Below, piece after piece: positions 58,096 through 64,000 of a stretch of 64,000 bases of DNA. A program made the position numbers and the translations under genes. The notes under the pieces were generated by a model that was not told the DNA's origin, did not search any database, and saw nothing but the letters and a program-made list of their open reading frames with translations. The first letter of the stretch is position 1. Each line of letters opens with the position of its first letter. The DNA lies in the NCBI RefSeq assembly GCF_005434945.1, contig NZ_SKCH01000001.1, forward strand, positions 434,001 through 498,000, read 5' to 3'. This DNA comes from Prescottella subtropica (GTDB lineage: Bacteria; Actinomycetota; Actinomycetes; Mycobacteriales; Mycobacteriaceae).

Positions 58096-59352
58096 ATGAC
58101 GATCCAGGTCGACCGCGGAGAACGCGAACAGACGTCGATGTCCCCGGACCCGTCCCCGGAGTCGCAACCGGAGTCGCAACCGGTGACCCGTCCCCGCACC
58201 GAGATGCTCGTCGATCCCCGGTTCCTGCCGCTCGCCGACAAGTTCTTCTCGCTGTACCGGCAACCGAACCAGGGCGGCGGCGCGCTCGTCGCCTACGTGC
58301 ACGGCGAGAAGGTCCTCGACATCTGGGCCGGCTACGCGGACCGCGACCGGCGCTGGAACCACGACACGATCGCGCTGTCGTTCTCCACCGGCAAGGGCGT
58401 CGCCAGCACCATCGTCCACCGGCTCGCCGAACGCGGCATCGTCGACTACGACGCCCCCGTCTCCGCCTACTGGCCCGAGTTCGCGGCTGCCGGCAAGGAG
58501 GCGATCACGCTCCGCGACGTCCTCACCCACCGCAGCGGCCTGCACAAGGTGCGCGGACTGGTGCCGGGACGGACCGGCCTGCTCGACTACGACGCCGTGA
58601 TCGACGCGCTGGCCGCCGCCGCCCCGGACCGGCGCCGGCTACGCGGACCCGGCTACCACGCGGTCACGTTCGGGTGGCTCGTCGCCGAGACGGTGTCCCG
58701 GGCGACCGGGAAACCGTTCACCGACATCGTCCGCGAGGAGATCGCCGAACCGCTCGGCGCCGACGAGTTCTGGTACCGGGTGCCCGAGCCGCACAAGCCG
58801 CGGATCGCGAAACTGTTCCCGCACATCAACCCCGGCGGACTCGACTGGCGGCTGACGTCGTCGGTGCTCGCGCACGCGGGCCCGCTGCGGGGGCTGGCGG
58901 AGGCCGCGATGCCCGACGGGTTCGACGAGCTGGTCCGCAACCCGGCCGTCCACGACGCGGTCATGCCCGGCTGGAACGGCGTGTTCAGTGCCCGGTCGCT
59001 GGCCCGCATGTACGCGGCGATCGCGAACGGCGGCATCCTCGACGGCACCCGGTTCCTGCAGCCCGGGACCCTCGAGCAGTTGGGGGCGGTGCAGACCCGG
59101 GACCGCGACTACGTGCTCGGCATCAAACTCGGTTGGCGGCTCGGCTACCACCCGCCGCTGCTGGCGAGCCGCACCCAGCCCACCCGCGGTGTCGGGCACT
59201 ACGGTGTCGGCGGTTCCGGCGCGTACGCCGACCCGGAGACCGGACTGGCGCTCGCGTTCGTCACCAACCGGCTCGGCAACGCCGTCACCGCGCTCGGTGA
59301 CCTGCGGCTGGCGCGGCTCGGGGCGGAGGCGCAGGCGATCGTACGCACGTAA
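58096..59352 (+). CDS. Serine hydrolase, beta-lactamase/penicillin-binding-protein-like esterase
   Basis: A 418-residue class C beta-lactamase-fold hydrolase, most likely an esterase or lipase (LipL/EstB group). The nucleophile motif SxxK is STGK in LSFSTGKGVASTIVHRL. The tyrosine is in PGYHAVTFGWLV, and the third motif is HYGVGGSG. There is no signal peptide. Residues 1-35 are polar with a duplicated ESQP unit encoded by an exact nine-base direct repeat. ggagg precedes the ATG. The Mycobacterium relative Rv1497 is an esterase with weak beta-lactamase activity. Cytoplasmic or peripheral location is likely. Substrate unknown. Confidence 0.88.
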   Translation: MTIQVDRGEREQTSMSPDPSPESQPESQPVTRPRTEMLVDPRFLPLADKFFSLYRQPNQGGGALVAYVHGEKVLDIWAGYADRDRRWNHDTIALSFSTGKGVASTIVHRLAERGIVDYDAPVSAYWPEFAAAGKEAITLRDVLTHRSGLHKVRGLVPGRTGLLDYDAVIDALAAAAPDRRRLRGPGYHAVTFGWLVAETVSRATGKPFTDIVREEIAEPLGADEFWYRVPEPHKPRIAKLFPHINPGGLDWRLTSSVLAHAGPLRGLAEAAMPDGFDELVRNPAVHDAVMPGWNGVFSARSLARMYAAIANGGILDGTRFLQPGTLEQLGAVQTRDRDYVLGIKLGWRLGYHPPLLASRTQPTRGVGHYGVGGSGAYADPETGLALAFVTNRLGNAVTALGDLRLARLGAEAQAIVRT

Positions 59353-59379
59353 CGGTGCGACAGTGAGGGAGGTCGGAAG

Positions 59380-59583
59380 ATGAGCAACGTCTACCGGGTG
59401 ATCAAGGTGGTCGGGTCGTCGACGGACGGTGTCGACGCGGCGATCGCCAACGCCATCAGCCGTGCGAGCGACACGATGCGCAACCTCGACTGGTTCGAGG
59501 TCGTCGAGACCCGCGGCCACATCGAGAACGGCGCCGTCGCCCACACCCAGGTGACCCTCGAGGTCGGATTCCGGCTGGACTAG
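59380..59583 (+). CDS. Dodecin flavoprotein
   Basis: A 67-residue protein that assembles into a hollow dodecamer storing FMN or riboflavin-type flavins, and in actinobacteria also CoA. It is full length, with VYRVIKVVGSSTDGVDAAIANAI as strand and helix, the flavin-stacking W38 in LDWFEVVETRGHI, and TLEVGFRLD at the end. gagg lies nine bases before the ATG, and the gene follows the hydrolase after 27 bases, so they may be co-transcribed. The nearby FprB-like flavoprotein is a suitable neighbour for a flavin buffer. Confidence 0.96.
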   Translation: MSNVYRVIKVVGSSTDGVDAAIANAISRASDTMRNLDWFEVVETRGHIENGAVAHTQVTLEVGFRLD

Positions 59584-59634
59584 GGCACAAGGTCCCGCCT
59601 CGGCGGTCGTGGTGTGCGGAACCTCGACCCGAAT

Positions 59635-59650
59635 TGAAACACGTTATAGT
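59635..59650 (+). promoter_or_regulatory. Promoter -10 and KstR-like motif upstream of fprB
   Basis: tatagt at 59645-59650 is a near-ideal -10 element about 50 bases before the FprB start. It overlaps tgaaacacgttata (59635-59648), which agrees in 11 of 14 positions with the symmetrical TAGAACACGTTCTA core recognised by KstR-type sterol regulators. A regulator bound here would cover the -10 box. Confidence in the promoter is moderate and in KstR low. Confidence 0.45.
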
Positions 59651-59700
59651 CTGTTCGAGAACGACAGTCTCGGTGGGGTACTCACAGGTAGGGAAGAACT

Positions 59701-61386
59701 GTGGCTTATGTGATTACGCAGGCGTGCTGCAACGACGCCTCGTGCGTGGACGTGTGTCCCGTCAACTGCATTCATCCGACACCGGACGAGCCGGAGTTCG
59801 CCACCACGGAGATGCTCTACATCGACCCGCAGACGTGCATCGACTGCGGTGCGTGTGTCGACGAGTGCCCGGTGGACGCCATCTTCGGCGACAACGAACT
59901 GAGCGAGGCGCACGCCGTCTACGCCGACATCAACGCCGCCTACTTCGAGAAGCACCCGATCGGCGACGACTGGCCCGAACTGCCCGAGCCGCGGCACCTG
60001 CCCGCCGACCTCGGCACGCTGCGCGTCGCGATCGTCGGCTCCGGCCCGTCCGCGTGCTACGCCGCCCTCGAGCTGACGTCGCACCCGCGCGTCGAGGTCG
60101 ACATGTTCGACCGTCTGCCCACCCCGTACGGCCTGGTCCGTGCCGGCGTCGCCCCCGACCACGGCGGCACCAAGGCGGTCACCGACGTCTTCCGGTCGGC
60201 GCTGAGCAAGCGGTCCGTGCAGTGCCACTTCAACGTCGAGGTCGGCAAGCACGTCGACCACGACGAACTGCTCGAGCACCACCATGCCGTGATCTACGCC
60301 GTCGGCGCCGCGAGCGACCGCCGTCTCGGTGTCCCCGGCGAGGACCTGCCCGGCAGCCATGCCGCCACCGAGTTCGTCGCCTGGTACAACGGGCACCCCG
60401 ACTACGCCGACCGCAGCTTCGACCTGTCCGGGGAGCGGGCCGTCATCATCGGCAACGGCAACGTCGCCCTCGACGTGGCCCGCGCCCTCGTCCTCGATCC
60501 CGACGAGCTCGCCAAGACCGACATGGCCGAGCATGCCGTCGAAGCGTTGCGCCGCAGCAACATCCGCGAGGTCGTCCTCGTCGGACGCCGCGGCCCCGCG
60601 CAGGCCGCGTACACCAACCCCGAACTCATCGCGCTCGGTCAGCTCGCCGACGTCGACATCGTCGTCGACCCCGACGAGGTCGTCCTCGACTCCGTGAGCC
60701 GCGCCTGGATCGACGGGTCCGACTCCGAGGCGTCCGAGAAGCTCAAGGTCCGCCAGGTCGAGGAATTCGCCAAGCGCACCGCCACCGACGGCCGCAAGCG
60801 GATCGTGCTGCGCTACCTGGCGTCGCCCGAGGAGATCGTCGGCACCGACCGTGTCGAAGGCGTCCGTCTGGTCCGCAACGAACTCGTCGCCGACGAGTCC
60901 GGGAAGCTGAACGCCCACGCCACCGACCGCACCGACACCGTCGAGACCGGCCTGGTACTGCGCTCCATCGGCTACAAGGGCCTGCCCGTCGCCGGTCTGC
61001 CGTTCGACGACCGACGCGGCGTCGTCCCCAACGAGAACGGCCGCGTCCTCGACCCCGAGACCGGTACCCCGGTGTCCGGCGTCTACGTCGCCGGCTGGAT
61101 CAAACGCGGCCCCAGCGGCGTCATCGGCACCAACAAGCACTGCTCGGCCGCGACGGTCGACCTGCTGCTGTCCGACTTCGTGAACGGCATGCTCGCGCAG
61201 CCCACCGGCGACCGGGAGAAGCTGACGGCACTGGTCGGGGAGCGGCAGCCCGACACCATCGACTTCCAGGGCTGGCAGCGCATCGACAAGCACGAGCGTG
61301 CACTCGGCACCGAGAACGGACGCTCCCGCACCAAGCTCGTCGACCTCCGATCGATGCTCGACGCCGCCCGCGCCGACGAGAGCTGA
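59701..61386 (+). CDS. fprB: Ferredoxin-NADP(+) reductase with fused 7Fe ferredoxin, FprB type
   Basis: Moves electrons between NADPH and its own iron-sulphur domain, for supply to cytochromes P450 or oxygenases. The 561 residues start with a two-cluster ferredoxin: CCNDASCVDVCPVNC and CIDCGACVDECP (about residues 9-60). The adrenodoxin-reductase-like part follows, with the FAD motif VGSGPSACYAALEL (near 115), PYGLVRAGVAPDH, the NADPH motif IIGNGNVALDVARAL, and the C-terminal GWIKRGPSGVIGTNK. The start is GTG after gggaag. The architecture is that of mycobacterial FprB. A very long overlapping frame in another phase across this region is spurious. Confidence 0.95.
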   Translation: MAYVITQACCNDASCVDVCPVNCIHPTPDEPEFATTEMLYIDPQTCIDCGACVDECPVDAIFGDNELSEAHAVYADINAAYFEKHPIGDDWPELPEPRHLPADLGTLRVAIVGSGPSACYAALELTSHPRVEVDMFDRLPTPYGLVRAGVAPDHGGTKAVTDVFRSALSKRSVQCHFNVEVGKHVDHDELLEHHHAVIYAVGAASDRRLGVPGEDLPGSHAATEFVAWYNGHPDYADRSFDLSGERAVIIGNGNVALDVARALVLDPDELAKTDMAEHAVEALRRSNIREVVLVGRRGPAQAAYTNPELIALGQLADVDIVVDPDEVVLDSVSRAWIDGSDSEASEKLKVRQVEEFAKRTATDGRKRIVLRYLASPEEIVGTDRVEGVRLVRNELVADESGKLNAHATDRTDTVETGLVLRSIGYKGLPVAGLPFDDRRGVVPNENGRVLDPETGTPVSGVYVAGWIKRGPSGVIGTNKHCSAATVDLLLSDFVNGMLAQPTGDREKLTALVGERQPDTIDFQGWQRIDKHERALGTENGRSRTKLVDLRSMLDAARADES

Positions 61387-61484
61387 CCCCTTCCCCGCAC
61401 ACGGTTGTGCAACGAGCGCCCGGTATGACTCAATGGTTGTACCGGGCGCTCGTTCGTGCCCGGTCGCCGAGCGAAGGGGTCGTC

Positions 61485-62453
61485 ATGACCGGGACATCAC
61501 GTCGGAGATTTCGCAGTGTCGCCGCCGTCGTGGTGAGCGCCGCGGCCGCAGGCGCGATGCTGTCCGCGCCGGCGCAGGCCGCGCCACTGTTCCCGGGCGG
61601 CCCGGAAATCCAGTTGCCGCAACTTCCGGCACTGCCCGGCGTACCCACACCGCTGCTGCAACTGCCCGAGGGTTTCGAACTGCCGCCGCAGGTACAGGCG
61701 CTGCTGCCGGTCGGATCGGTCGCCCCGGCCACACCGCCGCTCGGCCCCGCGAACTTCTCGGCACCGTCGATCGACCCGGCCCCCGGCGAGGTCGTCGGGG
61801 TCGCGCAACCGATCATCATCCGGTTCGCCGAAGCGATCGGGGACCGCGCCGTCGCCGAACGCGCCATCCGCGTCACCGCCGGCACCGTTGTCGAGGGCTC
61901 CTTCTACTGGATCAACGACCGTCAGGTCCGGTGGAAGCCGAACCAGTTCTGGCCCGCGAACATCCCGGTCACCGTCGACGCCGGCGACTCGCACTCCACA
62001 TTCTCGATCGGCGACGCACTCGTCACCGTCGCCGACGACATCACCAAACAGATCACCGTCACCCGCAACGGTGAGGTCGTCAAGACCATGCCGACATCGT
62101 TCGGCAAACCCGGCCACGAAACCCCCAACGGCACCTACATCGTGGGCGAGCAGTTCCGCGACATGTACATGGACTCGTCCACCTACGGCGTCCCCATCGA
62201 CAGCCCCGAGGGCTACCGCACCTACGTCGAATACGCCACCCGCATCTCCTACAGCGGCATCTTCGTCCACGCCGCCCCCTGGTCCGTGAACGACCAGGGC
62301 CACCGCAACGTCAGCCACGGCTGCCTCAACGTCAGCACCGACGACGGCCGCTGGTTCTACGAGAACGCCCGCAAGGGCGACCCGGTGATCGTCCAGAACA
62401 CCGCCACCGGAACCCTCAGCGGCGCCGACGGCCTGGGCGACTGGAACCGCTGA
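61485..62453 (+). CDS. L,D-transpeptidase (YkuD), cell wall cross-linking
   Basis: Makes 3-3 cross-links between meso-diaminopimelate residues of peptidoglycan outside the membrane. From ATG 61485 the 322 residues begin with a twin-arginine-like start (SRRRFR) and an Ala-rich hydrophobic core, with cleavage near AQA-AP. A Pro/Leu-rich spacer (about 35-85) follows, then an Ig-like domain (ID-PAPGEVVGVAQPIIIRF...) and the catalytic domain ending in SHGCLNVS, with H278 and C280. This is the Ldt layout of mycolate actinomycetes, in which such cross-links dominate. No lipobox is present. It lies 98 bases after fprB. Confidence 0.93.
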   Translation: MTGTSRRRFRSVAAVVVSAAAAGAMLSAPAQAAPLFPGGPEIQLPQLPALPGVPTPLLQLPEGFELPPQVQALLPVGSVAPATPPLGPANFSAPSIDPAPGEVVGVAQPIIIRFAEAIGDRAVAERAIRVTAGTVVEGSFYWINDRQVRWKPNQFWPANIPVTVDAGDSHSTFSIGDALVTVADDITKQITVTRNGEVVKTMPTSFGKPGHETPNGTYIVGEQFRDMYMDSSTYGVPIDSPEGYRTYVEYATRISYSGIFVHAAPWSVNDQGHRNVSHGCLNVSTDDGRWFYENARKGDPVIVQNTATGTLSGADGLGDWNR

Positions 62454-62456
62454 CCG

Positions 62457-62500
62457 CTGTGCGCCTTTTTGGTAGCTGCAACTACCGAAAAGGCGCACAG
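62457..62500. repeat. 44-bp palindromic repeat, copy 1
   Basis: 19-base arms (ctgtgcgcctttttggtag at 62457-62475; complement at 62482-62500 with one G/T wobble) around a 6-base loop. It starts three bases (ccg) after the stop of the L,D-transpeptidase gene. A second copy is at 62847. It may work as a terminator, though the T run lies inside the stem. Confidence 0.9.
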
Positions 62501-62516
62501 TTGCAATAGTGATGCC

Positions 62517-62843
62517 ATGACCGTCACCCGTTCGATCCTGCTGTTCGCCCTGGCCGCACTGTTCGAGATCGGTGGCGCCTGGCTCGTGTGGCAGGGCGTC
62601 CGTGAGCAGCGAGGCTGGCTGTGGATCGGCGCCGGCATGATCGCCCTCGGCGTCTACGGCCTCGTCGCCACCCTGCAACCCGACGCCGACTTCGGACGCA
62701 TCCTCGCTGCATACGGTGGTGTGTTCGTGGCCGGTTCACTGCTGTGGGCCGTCGTCGTCGACGGATTCCGACCCGACCGTTACGACATCACCGGCGCCCT
62801 GATCTGCCTCGTCGGCGTCGCCGTCATCATGTACGCCCGGTAA
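62517..62843 (+). CDS. YnfA/UPF0060 family small membrane protein
   Basis: A 108-residue protein with four predicted transmembrane helices, the exact size and shape of the YnfA family. It opens [25 protein letters not shown], the conserved first helix with the E-IGG-WLVW signature, and ends [21 protein letters not shown]. The family resembles small multidrug resistance (SMR) transporters and has been linked to export of toxic compounds, but the physiological role is not settled. ATG 62517 is chosen because it matches the family N-terminus; an earlier ATG at 62512 is out of frame. The gene lies alone between two copies of the 44-bp palindrome. Confidence 0.93.
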   Translation: MTVTRSILLFALAALFEIGGAWLVWQGVREQRGWLWIGAGMIALGVYGLVATLQPDADFGRILAAYGGVFVAGSLLWAVVVDGFRPDRYDITGALICLVGVAVIMYAR

Positions 62844-62846
62844 CCG

Positions 62847-62890
62847 CTGTGCGCCTTTTTGGTAGTAGCAGCTACCAAAAAGGCGCACAG
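62847..62890. repeat. 44-bp palindromic repeat, copy 2
   Basis: The same 19-base left arm as copy 1, a different 6-base loop (tagcag), and a perfect right arm at 62872-62890. Again it starts three bases (ccg) after a stop codon, here of the YnfA-family gene. It lies between that gene and the convergent peptidase gene, so it could end both transcripts. Confidence 0.9.
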
Positions 62891-62901
62891 GTGCGGAGCG
62901 C

Positions 62902-64000
62902 CTACCAGATCTTGACGCGCTTGTCCGGCTCCAGGTAGAGGGCGTCACCGGGTGTGACGTCGAATGCTTCGTGGAAGCTGTCGAGGTTGCGGACGACGCC
63001 GTTGCAGCGGAACTCGGGCGGCGAATGCGGGTCGACGGCGAGGCGTCGTAGGGCTTCTTCGTTGCGTGCCTTGGTGCGCCACACCTGCGCCCAGCCGAAG
63101 AACACTCGCTGTAGCCCGGTCAGTTCGTCGAGTGTGGGGGCGTCGGCGCCGTCGAGTGCGATCCGGTACGCCGCGAGGGCAATCGACAGGCCGCCGAGAT
63201 CGCCGATGTTCTCGCCGATCGTGAACTCGCCGTTGACGGTGTGGCCGGGCAGATCCTGGGGCTCGAACTCGTTGTACTGCTCGATCAATGCGGTGGTGCG
63301 CTTGCCGAATTCGGTGCGGTCGTCGTCGGTCCACCAGTCGACCATGTTGCCGTCGCCGTCGTACTTGGCGCCCTGATCGTCGAAGCCGTGCCCGATCTCG
63401 TGGCCGATCACCGCGCCGATACCGCCGTAGTTGGCGGCGTCGTCGGCGTCGGCGTCGAAGAACGGCGGCTGCAGAATCGCTGCGGGGAACACGATTTCGT
63501 TCATTCCCGGGTTGTAGTAGGCGTTGACGGTCTGCGGCGTCATGAACCATTCGTCGCGGTCGACGGGGCCGCCGAGCTTCGCGATGTCGCGGTCGTGGTC
63601 GGCGGCGTACCCGCTGCGGTAGTTGCCCACCAGATCCGACGCGTCGACCTCGACGGCCGAGTAGTCCCGCCACACGTCCGGGTAGCCGATCTTCGGGGTG
63701 AACTTCTCGAGCTTCGCGAGCGCCGCCTGCCGGGTCGCCGGGCTCATCCACTCGAGGTCGGAGATGTTGCGGCGGTACGCCTCCTGCAGGTTCGCGACCA
63801 ACTCCTGCATGCGTGCCTTCGACTCCGGCGGGAAATGTCGCTCGACGTACAGCTTGCCGACGGCCTCACCGAGCAGATCCTGCACCAGCGAGACACCGCG
63901 CTTCCAGCGCTCCCGGTTCTCCTGCGTCCCGGACAGGGTGGTGCCGTAGAACGCGAAATCCTCCGCGACGAGGGCCTCCGTCAGGTACGGGGCCCGCGAG
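62902..64000 (-). CDS. M13 family zinc metallopeptidase (neprilysin-like), C-terminal part
   Basis: The frame is open to the right edge of the window, so at least the N-terminal third of this peptidase is missing; about 365 residues are visible. The zinc motif HExxH is in GHEIGHGFDDQGAKYDGDGN, the third ligand in GENIGDLGG, and the substrate-anchoring block in VNAYYNPGMNEIVFPAAILQPPF. It ends KRVKIW, the usual M13 terminus with Trp last. In Mycobacterium the homologue (Zmp1) is a soluble or exported endopeptidase. It converges on the YnfA-family gene with a palindrome between. Location cannot be judged without the N-terminus. Confidence 0.95.
   Translation of the reverse strand, partial: SRAPYLTEALVAEDFAFYGTTLSGTQENRERWKRGVSLVQDLLGEAVGKLYVERHFPPESKARMQELVANLQEAYRRNISDLEWMSPATRQAALAKLEKFTPKIGYPDVWRDYSAVEVDASDLVGNYRSGYAADHDRDIAKLGGPVDRDEWFMTPQTVNAYYNPGMNEIVFPAAILQPPFFDADADDAANYGGIGAVIGHEIGHGFDDQGAKYDGDGNMVDWWTDDDRTEFGKRTTALIEQYNEFEPQDLPGHTVNGEFTIGENIGDLGGLSIALAAYRIALDGADAPTLDELTGLQRVFFGWAQVWRTKARNEEALRRLAVDPHSPPEFRCNGVVRNLDSFHEAFDVTPGDALYLEPDKRVKIW

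Noticed and set aside
59634-62453. 939-codon frame spanning fprB and the L,D-transpeptidase
   Set aside because: Its first two thirds are out of phase with the clear FprB frame and Arg-rich; only the last 322 codons are a real gene, starting at 61485.

Overview
The window is GC-rich actinobacterial chromosome with dense coding and frequent GTG starts. The gene content fits a mycolic-acid-containing genus. A Rhodococcus, or a close relative such as Nocardia or Gordonia, is the best guess. Support comes from FadE25-like, FadE34-like and FprB-like proteins, a soluble mycobacterial-type class III cyclase, a stand-alone LigD-type polymerase, and a single giant NRPS gene of a size known from rhodococci. 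I see no tRNA, rRNA, CRISPR array, insertion sequence or phage gene.

Region 1 (1-10.5 kb) is a mixed set: the end of a peptide ABC ATPase, an MFS drug exporter with a divergent TetR gene, a class III nucleotide cyclase, a Pro/Ala-rich protein, a secreted trypsin-like protease, IlvD (branched-chain amino acid synthesis), and a Baeyer-Villiger-type flavin monooxygenase.

Region 2 (8.8-19.4 kb) looks like one functional group for uptake and hydrolysis of peptide-like or N-acylated compounds. It holds an N-acyl-D-amino-acid deacylase-type hydrolase, a family 5 substrate-binding lipoprotein, a HutC-type GntR regulator, a second amidohydrolase, and an overlapping permease-permease-ATPase-ATPase operon. 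Extragenic palindromes follow.

Region 3 (19.7-24.4 kb) has a lipoprotein, two tiny genes (45 and 47 codons) either side of a 3-hydroxyacyl-CoA dehydrogenase, an acyl-CoA dehydrogenase, and a TetR regulator that diverges from the NRPS.

Region 4 (24.6-49.0 kb) is one uninterrupted reading frame of 8153 codons: C-T / C-A-T / C-A-T-E / C-A-T / C-A-T-E / C-A-T / C-A-T-TE. It has seven C, six A, seven T and two E domains and one thioesterase. The first module has no A domain. A1 and A4 carry nearly identical Thr-like pocket residues. The E domains put D residues at activated positions 2 and 4, and both are followed by C domains of the D-accepting type. No MbtH, PPTase, tailoring or export gene lies beside it, so this is an orphan single-gene peptide assembly line. 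It is the strongest candidate here for undescribed chemistry.

Region 5 (49.1-55.5 kb) is a TetR gene diverging from a complete beta-oxidation cassette: SCP-x-type thiolase, SRPBCC protein, MaoC hydratase, SDR dehydrogenase and a tandem acyl-CoA dehydrogenase. It probably shortens a steroid side chain or another branched acyl-CoA.

Region 6 (55.5-64 kb) contains a CorA-type Mg2+ channel behind a possible leader-peptide attenuator, a LigD-type polymerase, a serine hydrolase, dodecin, an FprB-like ferredoxin/NADP reductase, an L,D-transpeptidase, a YnfA-family membrane protein bracketed by two copies of a 44-bp palindrome, and the C-terminal part of an M13 metallopeptidase.
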